NCBI RefSeq assembly: GCF_000697965.2
Contig: NZ_CP015880.1
Location: forward strand, 682,001-746,000
From: Ensifer adhaerens
GTDB taxonomy: Bacteria; Pseudomonadota; Alphaproteobacteria; Rhizobiales; Rhizobiaceae
Length of the DNA: 64,000 nt
Reading direction: 5' to 3'
The first letter of the stretch is position 1; each line of letters starts with the position of its first letter. The translations under genes were made by a program, and so were the position numbers. Of the stretch, positions 26,868 to 35,821 are shown one piece after another. The notes under the pieces are model-generated. The model was given only the letters and a program-made list of their open reading frames with translations. It made no database searches and had not been told where the DNA came from.

Positions 26868-29201
26868 TTGGCGAAGAACACGTCCCGCAATCCGCGATAT
26901 GCCGCTCTCAATGCCGGCGGCAACGCGGAAACGCGCCGCCTGATCGACGCCAGCAATCGGCTGGCCGAGGAGGTCGCGCGCATCTTTCCGAGCGAACCCG
27001 ATATCGCCGATCGCCACTACTGGTTGGAGACCATTATCAACCACGTGCCGGACTACATCTACGCCAAGGATGTGGAGGGGCGGTTCCTGATCGCCAATCA
27101 GGTGACGGTTGCCGACAACGGGCTCGAAGCCATGAAGGATATCGTCGGCAAGACCGATTTCGATCTCCATCCGCCGCAGATGGCCAAGGCGATTGCCGAC
27201 ATCGAGCGTCGCGTCATCGAAACCGGCGAGCCGATCTTCGGCATCGAGGAACGGGCCATCGTCAGCAAGGGCCGCGATCGCTGGCTGATGACCTCCAAGG
27301 TGCCGCTGCGCAACAAGAGCGGCAAGATCGTCGGCATCGTCGGCGTTTCGCGTGACATTTCCGACCGCAAGGCGGCCGAGCGGCTGCTCGAAGGGCAGGC
27401 GCGCCTGCTTGAGATGATCGCCAACGGCCGGCCGCTCGACGCCTTCTTCCGCGACATGATCCTGTTGATCGAAGCCTTGATGCCGGGCATCAAGGGCTCG
27501 GTGCTGCTGCTGTCGCCCGATGGCCGCTATCTCTTCCACGGCGCAGCGCCAAGCCTCGACGAGGCCTATTGCGCGACCATCCACGGCGTCGAGATCGGCC
27601 CGCGCATGGGCTCCTGCGGCACGGCCGCCTGGCGCGGCGAGCAGGTGATCGTCTCGGATATTCAGGTCGATCCGCTCTGGGACGATTATCGCGAGCTGGT
27701 GCTTCCCTACGGCTTCCGCTCCTGTTGGTCGACCCCGATCCATTCGCGCGAGCGCAAGGTGCTCGGCACCTTCGCGCTCTATTCCGATGTCGTCGGCGTG
27801 CCCGACGACGGACAAAAGGAACTGATCGCCATGGCGGCGCATCTCGCCGGCATCGCGATCGAGCGCAAGCAGGCGGAAGATCGCATCAGCTTCATGGCGC
27901 ACCACGACGCGCTGACCGGTCTGCCCAACCGCGCACAGTTCGAGGAACAGGTCGCCGAGGCGCTGGAAGCCCTGCGCGGCAGCGGCCAGTGGGCGGTGCT
28001 CGCCTTCCTCGATCTCGACAATTTCAAGCTGGTCAACGATACGCTCGGCCACGCCGCCGGCGACGAACTCTTGAAGGTCACGGCCTCGCGCATGCGCGCT
28101 TCGGTGCGCAAGTCCGACATGGTCGTGCGGGTCGGCGGCGATGAATTCATCCTGCTTTTGAACGGGCTTCCCTGCGAGCGCGATATCGTGCTGGCTCGGC
28201 TCGAGGATATCCGGCGAGCGATCGCCGCGCCGATGCAGATCGAGGGCCGCAGCCTGCAGGTCACCTGCAGCATGGGGGTCGCCTGTTTTCCCAATCAGGG
28301 CAAGACGGTCGGCGAACTGCTCGCCAATGCCGACATGGCGATGTACCGGGCCAAGGAGCTCGGCCGCAACAACCTGCAGGTCTTCACCGAAGAGATGGCC
28401 GCCAAGGCGCATGAGAAGCTCAAGCAGCAGGAGGAGCTGCGCCAGGCGCTCGCGCGGCAAGAGTTCTTCCTGCAGTTCCAGCCGCAGATGAATCTGGCGA
28501 CTGGCCGCGTTTTCGCGGCCGAAGCGTTGCTGCGCTGGCGCCACCCCGAACGCGGCACGGTCTCGCCGGCGGCGTTCATTCCGCTCGCCGAGGAAACCGG
28601 GCTGATCGTGCCGATCGGCGACTGGGTGCTGCGCGCGGCCTGCCGCCAGGCCAGGGCCTGGCAGGATGAGGGCCTGCCGCCGCTGATCATCAGCGTCAAC
28701 GTTTCGGCGCGCCAGTTCCGTGAGCGCAACTGGGCCGCCCATGTCGCGGCAATTCTCACAGAGACCGGGCTTGACCCGTTCCGCCTCGAACTGGAACTGA
28801 CCGAGAGCCTGATCATGCAGGATGTCCCTGGCGCGATCGCCACCATGCACGAGCTGCAGGCGATCGGGGTGCACCTGGCGATCGATGATTTCGGCACCGG
28901 CTATTCGAGCTTGAGCGCGCTCAAACGCTTCCCGGTGCGCCGACTGAAGATCGACCGGTCCTTCGTCGCCGACATTCCGACGGATCTCGACGACAACGCG
29001 ATCACCGCCGCGATCATTTCGCTTGCGCGGAACCTCGGCCTTCGTGTCATTGCCGAGGGTGTGGAAAACCAGGCCCAGGTGGAATTCCTGCGCCAGAGCG
29101 GTTGCGACGAAATCCAGGGCTACTTCTTCAGCCGGCCGCTCTCGGCTCCGGATTTCGAGGCGCTGATGCTGCAGCCGCGGTTCAGTATCCACAGCGTTTG
29201 A
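26868..29201 (+). CDS. PAS-GAF-GGDEF-EAL cyclic di-GMP protein
   Basis: A 777-residue soluble regulator of cyclic di-GMP turnover. A PAS domain (about 50-165, HYWLETIINHVPDYIYAKD) and a GAF domain (about 185-330, GSCGTAAWRGEQVIV) sense unknown signals. The GGDEF domain has an intact RVGGDEF motif (about 421-427) and an RKSD inhibitory RxxD site five residues earlier. The EAL domain is complete with AAEALLRWRHPE (Glu552), ELTESLI, IDDFGTGYSSL, LKIDRSFV and EGVENQ. The start is TTG at 26868, chosen for GGGAGG immediately upstream. Both enzymatic halves look active, so the direction of net activity is not predictable. Confidence 0.93.
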   Translation: MAKNTSRNPRYAALNAGGNAETRRLIDASNRLAEEVARIFPSEPDIADRHYWLETIINHVPDYIYAKDVEGRFLIANQVTVADNGLEAMKDIVGKTDFDLHPPQMAKAIADIERRVIETGEPIFGIEERAIVSKGRDRWLMTSKVPLRNKSGKIVGIVGVSRDISDRKAAERLLEGQARLLEMIANGRPLDAFFRDMILLIEALMPGIKGSVLLLSPDGRYLFHGAAPSLDEAYCATIHGVEIGPRMGSCGTAAWRGEQVIVSDIQVDPLWDDYRELVLPYGFRSCWSTPIHSRERKVLGTFALYSDVVGVPDDGQKELIAMAAHLAGIAIERKQAEDRISFMAHHDALTGLPNRAQFEEQVAEALEALRGSGQWAVLAFLDLDNFKLVNDTLGHAAGDELLKVTASRMRASVRKSDMVVRVGGDEFILLLNGLPCERDIVLARLEDIRRAIAAPMQIEGRSLQVTCSMGVACFPNQGKTVGELLANADMAMYRAKELGRNNLQVFTEEMAAKAHEKLKQQEELRQALARQEFFLQFQPQMNLATGRVFAAEALLRWRHPERGTVSPAAFIPLAEETGLIVPIGDWVLRAACRQARAWQDEGLPPLIISVNVSARQFRERNWAAHVAAILTETGLDPFRLELELTESLIMQDVPGAIATMHELQAIGVHLAIDDFGTGYSSLSALKRFPVRRLKIDRSFVADIPTDLDDNAITAAIISLARNLGLRVIAEGVENQAQVEFLRQSGCDEIQGYFFSRPLSAPDFEALMLQPRFSIHSV

Positions 29202-29313
29202 GCCCTGCCACCCTCGCGACGCAAGCTTCGTTCCAGCCGTAAATGCAAGCATCGCCCCAATCCGTGGGGGCTGTGCGTAGCACTTCGTTAAGCAAATTCA
29301 TGCAGCACTCCTC

Positions 29314-30129
29314 ATGCCGCACTCAAGCCCCCAGAGTTCGATGTCCTCTTCAGTCCTTTTCTCCCGTCGCCAGTTTCTTCGCTCGTCCGGCGTGGCGCTC
29401 GCCTCCGCCGGTCTTGCGAGCTGCACTTCGTCGATGAACACGGATGTCTTTCGCTATGAGACGGCGCCGGTGTTCCGCAATCCAGCGGTCGAGGGACGGT
29501 TTACCGATCCGCGCGCCGAAGGCATCTATGAAAGGCAGGATGGCCCAGGGCCAGTTCCAACCGGTCTTCCGCCGCAGGGCCTCTATGTCTCGGACATCTA
29601 TGCCTCTGTGAGCGACAGTGGCTATCAGGTGCCGGAAATTCCCTATCGCCAGATCGACGCGCGCTTCTACCGCCAGGAGGTCAGCGATCCCTTCGGCGAG
29701 CAGCCGGGCACGATCGTCGTCGATACCGGTGACCGCTACCTCTATCTGATCCAGCCGGGTGGCCGGGCGCTGCGTTACGGCGTCGGCCTCGGTCGCGAGG
29801 GTTTTGCCTGGTCGGGTCGCGGCGTCATCCAGTGGAAACAGAAGTGGCCGCGCTGGACCCCGCCGGACAGCATGGTCGCCCGCCAGCCACAGCTAAAGCC
29901 CTATTCGGCCCAGAACGGCGGCATGGCCCCAGGCCTCAACAATCCGCTTGGTTCGCGCGCGCTCTACATCTTCCAGAACGGCCAGGACACGCTTTACCGT
30001 GTTCACGGCACGCCGGAATGGAAGTCGATCGGCAAGGCGGTCTCGTCGGGCTGCGTGCGCATGCTCAACCAGGATGTCATGGATCTCTACGATCGCGTCC
30101 GCGGCAAGGCGCCGATCCTCGTTATCTGA
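29314..30129 (+). CDS. L,D-transpeptidase (YkuD/ErfK family), lipoprotein-like
   Basis: A 271-residue peptidoglycan cross-linking or lipoprotein-anchoring enzyme. Residues 17-37 hold a twin-arginine-like SRRQFLR segment, a hydrophobic core and a lipobox-like LASC, so export by Tat and lipid attachment are plausible. The YkuD domain covers about 130-270 with the catalytic HGTPEW and SSGCVRM motifs (His and Cys intact). ATG at 29314 is taken; ATG at 29341 is an alternative that keeps the signal. It stands alone between the GGDEF-EAL gene and the ohr pair. Confidence 0.9.
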   Translation: MPHSSPQSSMSSSVLFSRRQFLRSSGVALASAGLASCTSSMNTDVFRYETAPVFRNPAVEGRFTDPRAEGIYERQDGPGPVPTGLPPQGLYVSDIYASVSDSGYQVPEIPYRQIDARFYRQEVSDPFGEQPGTIVVDTGDRYLYLIQPGGRALRYGVGLGREGFAWSGRGVIQWKQKWPRWTPPDSMVARQPQLKPYSAQNGGMAPGLNNPLGSRALYIFQNGQDTLYRVHGTPEWKSIGKAVSSGCVRMLNQDVMDLYDRVRGKAPILVI

Positions 30130-30203
30130 TGACGGGCAGGGACGGATATCCGCCCCTCACGTTTCCGCACAGCACCCACCGCGTCGAGCGGAAGGCGGGT
30201 CGG

Positions 30204-30680
30204 TCAATCCTCGCCGGGGCCGGCATTGAGCTGCCGCGTCAACTGATGCAGCGTTTCGCGAATGTCTTCTGCTTGCTTCAGGCTGCATCCCGAGGCCTTG
30301 CTGATGCCGATCAGGATGCCGAAGGCCTCGTTTTTCAGGTGCTGGCCCTCGTCCGTCAGCCGCACGATCACCTGACGTTCGTCGCTCGGGTCGCGCTGGC
30401 GACCGACATAACCGGCTGCCTCCAGGCGCTTGAGAAGCGGCGACAACGTGCCTGAATCCAGACCGATCTCCTCGCCGATCCGCTTGACCGTCATCTCGTC
30501 CTGTTGCCAGAGCGCCAGGAGCACGAGATATTGGGGATAGGTGAGGCCGAAACGATCGAGCAGCGGCTTGTAGGCGCGGTTGAATGCATGGGCCGCAGAA
30601 TAGACCGCAAAACACAGCTGCTTGCCGAGCGCGAGTGCTTCCTCGGGAATGTTGTCGCTATGTGCCGCCTTGTTCGCCAT
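30204..30680 (-). CDS. ohrR: OhrR, MarR-family organic peroxide sensor
   Basis: A 158-residue repressor. The reactive cysteine of OhrR proteins is present as Cys23 in KQLCFAVYSAAHAFNRAY, and the winged helix is clear (YPQYLVLLALWQQDEMTVKRIGEEIGLDSGTLSPLLKRLE). Two further Cys are absent except one at SGCSLKQ, which may serve as the resolving partner. Start at 30680 (MANKAAHSDN) is chosen over a 50-codon extension that runs into the promoter. It is divergent from ohr and almost certainly represses it until organic hydroperoxides oxidise Cys23. Confidence 0.93.
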   Translation of the reverse strand: MANKAAHSDNIPEEALALGKQLCFAVYSAAHAFNRAYKPLLDRFGLTYPQYLVLLALWQQDEMTVKRIGEEIGLDSGTLSPLLKRLEAAGYVGRQRDPSDERQVIVRLTDEGQHLKNEAFGILIGISKASGCSLKQAEDIRETLHQLTRQLNAGPGED

Positions 30681-30710
30681 GCGCCATTGTCGCAAAAAGA
30701 CGCTCGAAAT

Positions 30711-30748
30711 GCAATTTGCAAAATTAATTTGCGTACAATTGAATTTTG
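30711..30748. promoter_or_regulatory. OhrR operator region
   Basis: The 116-base gap between ohrR and ohr holds a strikingly AT-rich stretch with overlapping imperfect dyads. GCAATTTGCAAAATT is followed by TACAATTGAATTTTG (30734-30748). The TACAATT/AATTGTA-type half-sites resemble the OhrR boxes known for the family. Confidence 0.6.
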
Positions 30749-30796
30749 CGCTATCTAAATCGCATTCACTCAGGAAACGCAAAGGAGACCCCGCCA

Positions 30797-31219
30797 ATGC
30801 CCATTCTTTACCGCACCACTGCATCCGCAACCGGTGGCCGCGCCGGCCAGGCCAAAAGCGCCGACGGCGTGCTCGACGTCACGCTCACCGTTCCGAAGGA
30901 ACTTGGCGGCGACGGCGCCCGCGGCACCAATCCCGAGCAGCTCTTTGCAGCCGGCTACTCGGCCTGCTTCCTCGGCGCGCTGAAATTCGTTGCCGGCAAG
31001 GAGAAGGTAAAGCTTCCGGAAGACACCACGGTGACGGGAACCGTCGGCATCGGTCCGCGCGAGGATGGTACCGGCTTCGGCATCGACGCTGCGCTCGAAA
31101 TCTCTTCGCCGGGCGTCGACAAGGCCGTGCTCGAAGATCTCGTCCAGAAGGCGCATATCGTTTGCCCCTACAGCTATGCAACCAAGGGCAACATCGACGT
31201 CAAGCTGACCGTCGCCTGA
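30797..31219 (+). CDS. ohr: Organic hydroperoxide resistance protein Ohr
   Basis: A 140-residue thiol peroxidase that reduces organic and lipid hydroperoxides using lipoyl proteins. The two catalytic cysteines are Cys57 in YSACFLGAL and Cys123 in HIVCPYS; the supporting Glu in [10 protein letters not shown] is also present. Start at 30797 follows AAAGGAGAC. It is divergent from ohrR and ends with a strong terminator, so it forms its own transcription unit under OhrR. Confidence 0.96.
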   Translation: MPILYRTTASATGGRAGQAKSADGVLDVTLTVPKELGGDGARGTNPEQLFAAGYSACFLGALKFVAGKEKVKLPEDTTVTGTVGIGPREDGTGFGIDAALEISSPGVDKAVLEDLVQKAHIVCPYSYATKGNIDVKLTVA

Positions 31220-31256
31220 GTTTCTCAGATTGAGTTCTCTCAGATCCCCTGTTGAA

Positions 31257-31290
31257 AGAAGCCCGGCGGTCTCCGTCGGGCTTCTTTTTT
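31257..31290 (+). terminator. Rho-independent terminator of ohr
   Basis: AGAAGCCCGGCG pairs with CGTCGGGCTTCT around a short loop and is followed by six T residues. A textbook intrinsic terminator 37 bases after the ohr stop. Confidence 0.85.
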
Positions 31291-31308
31291 CAGGCATGCT
31301 GTGCCGGT

Positions 31309-31589
31309 CTACTGCAGAACCTCGATGACCCGCCTGCTCTGCGGATCAACCAGCACCCTTTGCTGGTTGACGACGACATAGCCGTAGGTCGGTTGCTGCG
31401 GGATCGGGTAGACCTCGACCGTGTCGGGCAAAGGGTCGCCCACGACGACAGTGCCGTCATAGGTCACGGATGGGCTGGTTTGCTGAAGGACGTAGGTTTT
31501 GACCTCGCCGGGAACGTCGTGGTCTGAGCCAGGGCGACGCCGGAAAAGGCAAGGCTTGCCACAAAACCGGCTAGGATGATTTTCTTCAT
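31309..31589 (-). pseudogene. DUF1236 exported protein, frameshifted
   Basis: A strong start at 31589 (GGAGGTACTGTC upstream) reads MKKIILAGFVASLAFSGVALAQTT, a clean signal peptide. The frame then becomes nonsense after about 31521. The family-like mature part (VPGEVKTYVLQQ, then YDGTVVVGDPLPDTVEVYPIPQ and QRVLVDPQSRRVIEVLQ) is in the neighbouring frame and ends at 31309. One missing base near 31513-31521 would explain it; a loss of four is also possible. Intact, the protein would be about 93 residues and periplasmic. DUF1236 proteins have no known function. Confidence 0.75.
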
Positions 31590-31727
31590 GACAGTACCTC
31601 CTGTCCCTAGCCAACGGTCCGGCGACCGATTGGTTCCCCTGCCGCGGCGCGGGAACCTATGCTTCGACTGGGAGCTGCTGGAACCTATGCTCGGGCTGAG
31701 GAGTTGATGAGCAGGAGGTAAAATAGG

Positions 31728-31985
31728 ATGATCGCCAGGCCGAAAACCAGAACCTACGCGCTTGCGCAGCGAGAGCTCGAATGCGCGACCGCATTGCGCT
31801 AGGAGTTCCAACTGCTGACGGATCTCGCCGAGCGGGTAGGGTGGCATTGGGACGAGATCGCCTTGGCTCTGCTGGAGTTGACGGACGAATACGCCGCCAC
31901 GCAGCGGGCCGCCGTTGCGGTGAGGGGGCGCCGCTTGAGCGCTTCACCCTCCCCAACACACGGCATTGACAAGACACGGCATTGA
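31728..31985 (+). pseudogene. Small hypothetical gene interrupted by an amber codon
   Basis: After a good ribosome site (GCAGGAGG) an ATG at 31728 opens MIARPKTRTYALAQRELECATALR, then TAG at 31800-31802. The same frame continues without further stops as EFQLLTDLAERVGWHWDEIALALLELTDEYAATQ and ends at 31985. The continuation is amphipathic and protein-like, so TAG probably replaced CAG or another sense codon. I do not recognise the family. If not interrupted it would encode 85 residues. Confidence 0.45.
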
Positions 31986-32043
31986 TCGGCACGGCGGGCC
32001 GTCGAGTCATTTCGCCGTGCCGTTCCGGCATCCCGCGCGGGCC

Positions 32044-32245
32044 TTAAGCCTTCTTCAGAAATTCGGTGCGCATCACCCGACCCTTGGTCTTTTCGACGCG
32101 GCACTCGACTTCATCGGGGGAGGATGCGCTTGACCATCGTCCCGCGCTTCAGCGTCGTCGAGGTTCCCTTGCCTTTCAGGTCTCTGATCAGGGTGACGTT
32201 GTCGCCGTCCTTGAGGATGGCGCCGATTGAATCCTTCACATCCAT
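32044..32245 (-). pseudogene. phnA: PhnA/YjdN-like zinc-ribbon C-terminal domain protein, frameshifted
   Basis: The start at 32245 reads [20 protein letters not shown], then [21 protein letters not shown], the typical PhnA C-terminal fold. It then runs into a premature stop at about 32115. The conserved tail [12 protein letters not shown] ... MRTEFLKKA is in another frame and stops at 32044. Compared with recalled family members (RLTD-type residues before DEVECR), roughly ten to eleven bases appear to be missing near 32115-32125. PhnA proteins are small and not part of the C-P lyase despite their name. Probably a pseudogene. Confidence 0.7.
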
Positions 32246-32268
32246 GCGGATGTTCCAGAAATGACGAA

Positions 32269-32291
32269 GCGCCCTGATTTGGTCAGGGCGC
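32269..32291 (-). terminator. Hairpin after HerA-like ATPase gene
   Basis: GCGCCCTGA and TCAGGGCGC form a perfect 9-bp stem with a 5-base loop, 35 bases beyond the stop of the HerA-like gene on the minus strand. It precedes the PhnA-like start, so it probably separates the two transcripts. Confidence 0.6.
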
Positions 32292-32325
32292 GTGGGAATG
32301 GATGGGCCGCGTCGGCCGGTCTTGG

Positions 32326-33900
32326 TTAGCGTCGGCTAAGGCTGCCGAGGATGCCGCGCACCAGGGCGCGGCCGACCTGGGTCGCGACTGTGCGGGCGAC
32401 CGATTTCATCGCCGCTTCGACGACCGTCTCGCGCTGGTAGCCGGAGCTGCGCGGGCGCGCCTGCTTGCCGGCCGGTGCCGCCGGATCGTCGTCGCCAAAG
32501 CCCGGCAGCGTCCAGCGGCTGCCGCCGGTGCTCGCCTCGCTCGTCTGCTGCTCGGCCTGAGACTGTGCCTCGGCCTGTGCGTCGGCAGCCTTTTTGGCGC
32601 GCGCCGCCAGGATTTCGTAGGCCGATTCACGGTCGAAATCCTCATCGTAAAGCTCACGGACCGGGCTGACATCCATGACCTTCTTCCGTTCGGCCTCCGT
32701 CAGGGGACCGACGCGGGACTGCGGCGGTCGCACCAGCGTACGCTCGACCATCGAGGGCGCGCCCTTGCCTTCGAGTGTGGAGACCAGAGCCTCGCCGGTG
32801 CCGAGATTGGTGATCACCGTGGCGCAGTCGAAATCCGGGTTCGGGCGGAAGGTGTCGGCGGCAGTCTTCACCGCCTTCTGGTCGCGCGGCGTATAGGCGC
32901 GCAGCGCGTGCTGAACGCGGTTTCCGAGCTGACCGAGAACCGTGTCGGGCACGTCGAGCGGGTTCTGGGTGACGAAATAGACGCCAACGCCCTTGGAGCG
33001 GATGAGGCGCACGACCTGTTCAACGCGCTCGATCAGTGCCTTCGGCGCGTCGTTGAAGAGCAGATGCGCCTCGTCGAAGAAGAAGACCAGCTTCGGCTTG
33101 TCCGGGTCGCCCACTTCCGGCAGCTCCTCGAACAGTTCCGACAGCAGCCAGAGCAGGAAGGTGGCGTAGAGCCGCGGGTTCATCATCAGCTTGTCGGCGG
33201 CCAGCACCGAGATCGCGCCGCGGCCGTCATTGGTGGTGCGCATGATGTCGGAAATCTTCAGCGCCGGCTCGCCGAAGAAATGTTCGGCGCCCTGCTGTTC
33301 GAGGATCAGCAGCTCGCGCTGAAGCGAGCCGACCGAGGACTTGGAAATGAAACCGAACTGATTGGAAAGCGTGCTGGCATTGTCGCCCATGTAGTTGAGC
33401 AGCGCCTGCAGATCCTTGAGGTCGAGCAGCGGCAGTCCGCCCTCATCGGCGATCTTGAAGGCGATGTTGAGCACGCCTTCCTGCGCGTCGGTCGCGTTCA
33501 TAAGCCGCGACAGGAGCAGCGGGCCCATCTCCGACATGGTGGTGCGAACGCGATGGCCCTTCTCGCCGTAGATATCCCAGAAGATGACCGGGAATTCCTG
33601 AAACTCGTAAGGATTGGTCGGCAGGCCGATCTGTTCGGCACGCTTCAGGATGAAATCCTTGGCCTCGCCGATCGCGCCGATGCCGGAGAGGTCGCCCTTG
33701 ACGTCGGCGCAGAAGACCGGGACGCCAGCGTTGGAAAAGCCTTCGGCAAGCACCTGCAGGGTGATCGTCTTGCCGGTGCCGGTGGCGCCGGTGACCAGGC
33801 CGTGTCGATTGCCGAACTTGAGCTCCAGATACTCGCCCTTGTTGATCGAATCATCAGGCTTGCGGCTGGTGCCGATAAAGAGCTTGCCTTCTTCCAACAT
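32326..33900 (-). CDS. DUF853/HerA-like helicase ATPase (YjgR type)
   Basis: A 524-residue P-loop ATPase of the HerA/FtsK superfamily, called YjgR in E. coli. Walker A is GATGTGKT (residues 38-45), Walker B lies in [13 protein letters not shown], and the conserved [10 protein letters not shown] and [21 protein letters not shown] segments match DUF853. The C-terminal 120 residues are Ala/Gln-rich and then basic. The family's DNA or protein substrate is not established. It is followed by a hairpin and divergent from a small glycine-rich protein gene. Confidence 0.9.
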   Translation of the reverse strand: MLEEGKLFIGTSRKPDDSINKGEYLELKFGNRHGLVTGATGTGKTITLQVLAEGFSNAGVPVFCADVKGDLSGIGAIGEAKDFILKRAEQIGLPTNPYEFQEFPVIFWDIYGEKGHRVRTTMSEMGPLLLSRLMNATDAQEGVLNIAFKIADEGGLPLLDLKDLQALLNYMGDNASTLSNQFGFISKSSVGSLQRELLILEQQGAEHFFGEPALKISDIMRTTNDGRGAISVLAADKLMMNPRLYATFLLWLLSELFEELPEVGDPDKPKLVFFFDEAHLLFNDAPKALIERVEQVVRLIRSKGVGVYFVTQNPLDVPDTVLGQLGNRVQHALRAYTPRDQKAVKTAADTFRPNPDFDCATVITNLGTGEALVSTLEGKGAPSMVERTLVRPPQSRVGPLTEAERKKVMDVSPVRELYDEDFDRESAYEILAARAKKAADAQAEAQSQAEQQTSEASTGGSRWTLPGFGDDDPAAPAGKQARPRSSGYQRETVVEAAMKSVARTVATQVGRALVRGILGSLSRR

Positions 33901-34150
33901 GTGGGCTTCATCTCCGTTTCATCAATGAAAGCGGGCGGTTCGCAGTGTCGCAGGGGCGCGCCGTCATCGAAATGTGCCTGGATTTCTGTTATAGGTGGTG
34001 CGGTTGCGCCCGGCAACAAGGCTGTGCCTATCCGCGACCGGAATGCGGCGATATCGATAGGTCGATAGTCACGGCTCACGGCTTGTTATTTGGTGGGCGA
34101 TCATTTACCTTGACGTCAACGTCAAAAATCCAAAATGAGGGAGTTTCTCC
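33901..34150. other. Divergent promoter region
   Basis: The 250 bases between the HerA-like gene and the gene at 34151 contain no ORF I can support. An AT-rich stretch near 34080-34140 with GACGTCAACGTCAAAAATCC-like repeats (TGACGTCAACGTCA, 34110-34123) is the only visible feature and may be a regulatory site. Confidence 0.4.
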
Positions 34151-34543
34151 ATGAATGAACTGGTCACGCGCGTTGCTGAAAATGTCGGCATCGAGCCGGC
34201 AACCGCCGAAAAGGCTGTCGGCATGATCCTCGGCTTCCTGCAGCGCGAAGCCGCCGACGGTCCGGTTGCCCAGATGATTGAAGCGATCCCGGGCGCGTCC
34301 GAACTGATCGCTCAGTACAACGGCGAAGGCACGGGCGGCGGCGGCCTGCTCGGCGGTCTGATGTCGGCAATCGGTGGTGGCGGCGTCATGGCGCTCGGCC
34401 AGCAGCTGATGAGCCAGGGCCTCGGCATGGGTGAAATCACCGGACTTGCAAAGGAAACCATCGCGTTCGCCAAGGAGAAGGCCGGCGCAGACGTGGTCGA
34501 CGAAGTCGTCGCTTCGGTTCCGGGTCTCAGCCAGTTCGTCTGA
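34151..34543 (+). CDS. Uncharacterised small glycine-rich protein
   Basis: A 130-residue soluble protein. The helical start (MNELVTRVAENVGIEPATAEKAVGMILGFLQREA) resembles the DUF2267/DUF2780-type helix bundles. A Gly-rich linker (GEGTGGGGLLGGLMSAIGGGG, in the middle) separates it from a second helical half ending ADVVDEVVASVPGLSQFV. I am not certain of the family name. It has its own strong terminator and is probably monocistronic. Confidence 0.7.
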   Translation: MNELVTRVAENVGIEPATAEKAVGMILGFLQREAADGPVAQMIEAIPGASELIAQYNGEGTGGGGLLGGLMSAIGGGGVMALGQQLMSQGLGMGEITGLAKETIAFAKEKAGADVVDEVVASVPGLSQFV

Positions 34544-34573
34544 TACCGGCGACCCGAACGTAAAAAAGCGAAG

Positions 34574-34601
34574 CCCACCGGCGTCTGCCGGTGGGTTTTT
34601 T
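34574..34601 (+). terminator. Rho-independent terminator
   Basis: CCCACCGGC and GCCGGTGGG form a perfect 9-bp stem with a GTCT loop, followed by six T residues. It lies about 30 bases after the stop at 34543. Confidence 0.9.
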
Positions 34602-34618
34602 GTTGCCTGCGGCCCCTG

Positions 34619-35821
34619 TCAGCGTTCCGGCCTGCTTTCCCGTAGCGTCCGTTCGAGTGTGGGCGTCAGCGCGATGCAAAGAACGGCACTGGCGCCGATA
34701 AAAGCCGCACCCGATGTCCATCCGTAGAACTCGATCGCGGTTCCGACCGCGACGGGGCCGACGAGTTGCCCGAGATTGCTGCCCTGCATCAGCAGGCCCA
34801 TCGCCATCGGCGCAAGCGCCGGACGTGGCGACAGGAGCGGCACCGATGAGATCAGCGTCGCCGGAATGAGCCCGCCGATCGCGGAAAACAGGAGGCAGAG
34901 CGCCAGGATCAGATGTCCGCCTGAAGGGCTCAGGAAGATCCAAAGGCCGGACACGCCGGTCAGCAACGCGGCGCTTGCGACCAGCCTGCCGCGGGCGAAG
35001 CCGCGGGACAGAAGATGGCCGGCGGCCAGATTGCCGAAGACGTTCACCAGCGTGATGACGGCGCTCAACAGGCCAACGGTTCCAAGCGAGACCTGCAGGC
35101 GCTCGATCAGCAGGATCGGCAGAAAGCTGGAAAGCGTGAAGCTCATCAGGCTGTAGAGCGAAAACAGCGCGAAGAGCAGCACGGGCCCGCGGCTCGTCAG
35201 CGTTTCCGCGGCATCATCCCGGAAGCGGGTGGCGACACGGGGCGTTTGCCGGGATGGCGACACGGCCAGGAAAATGGAGGCGAGGCTCGCAAGCGTGAGC
35301 AGCCCGTTGCTCCACCAGATCGCCTGCCAACCGGTAAAGGCGGGCCCCGTCAGCATGGCGATCGCCATGCCCGCGGGCATGAAACAGCTCCAGAGGGCAA
35401 AGACGAGGTCGCGGCGCTCCTGCGTCACCAGACGCATGAGGATGGCGGGACCGGCGACGACGACAAGCAGAAAGCCGAAGCCCTCGATGATGCGCGACAG
35501 CAGAAGCAGCGTGAATGCTGGGCTCGCCGCGCCGGCAAAGGAACCGAACGCCAGCAGCGCCATGCCGATGCCAAGCAGGCGCCGGTCGCCGACAGCTGTG
35601 ACGAACGCGCCGGCTACCATGCCCCCGACGACGCCAACGACTGCGAAGACGGAGGTGATCCAGCCGAGGGCAGAAAGGTTGAGCCCAAGATCGGATTGAA
35701 GCAGCGGGCCTGCAATCAGCCCCTTGCCCACCTGCATCGCCGCGACCACGCCGGCCGCAACAACGGTCATCACGCCCGACCAATCGGTTCTTTCGCGAAC
35801 AAAGGCTGCGGCCGTGGCCAT
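34619..35821 (-). CDS. MFS transporter
   Basis: A 400-residue major facilitator with about twelve transmembrane helices. The GAFVTAVGDRRLLGIGMALLAFG loop between helices 2 and 3 is the MFS motif-A region, and the second half mirrors it (AAGHLLSRGFARGRLVASAALLTG). The substrate cannot be read. Its ATG overlaps the stop of wrbA as TGATG, so it is translationally coupled to that flavoprotein. Export of a quinone-like or nitroaromatic compound would fit the pairing, as inference. Confidence 0.85.
   Translation of the reverse strand: MATAAAFVRERTDWSGVMTVVAAGVVAAMQVGKGLIAGPLLQSDLGLNLSALGWITSVFAVVGVVGGMVAGAFVTAVGDRRLLGIGMALLAFGSFAGAASPAFTLLLLSRIIEGFGFLLVVVAGPAILMRLVTQERRDLVFALWSCFMPAGMAIAMLTGPAFTGWQAIWWSNGLLTLASLASIFLAVSPSRQTPRVATRFRDDAAETLTSRGPVLLFALFSLYSLMSFTLSSFLPILLIERLQVSLGTVGLLSAVITLVNVFGNLAAGHLLSRGFARGRLVASAALLTGVSGLWIFLSPSGGHLILALCLLFSAIGGLIPATLISSVPLLSPRPALAPMAMGLLMQGSNLGQLVGPVAVGTAIEFYGWTSGAAFIGASAVLCIALTPTLERTLRESRPER

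Noticed and set aside
26808..29252. 814-codon minus-strand frame antisense to the PAS-GAF-GGDEF-EAL gene
   Set aside because: The plus strand encodes every domain motif. This frame has no recognisable domain.
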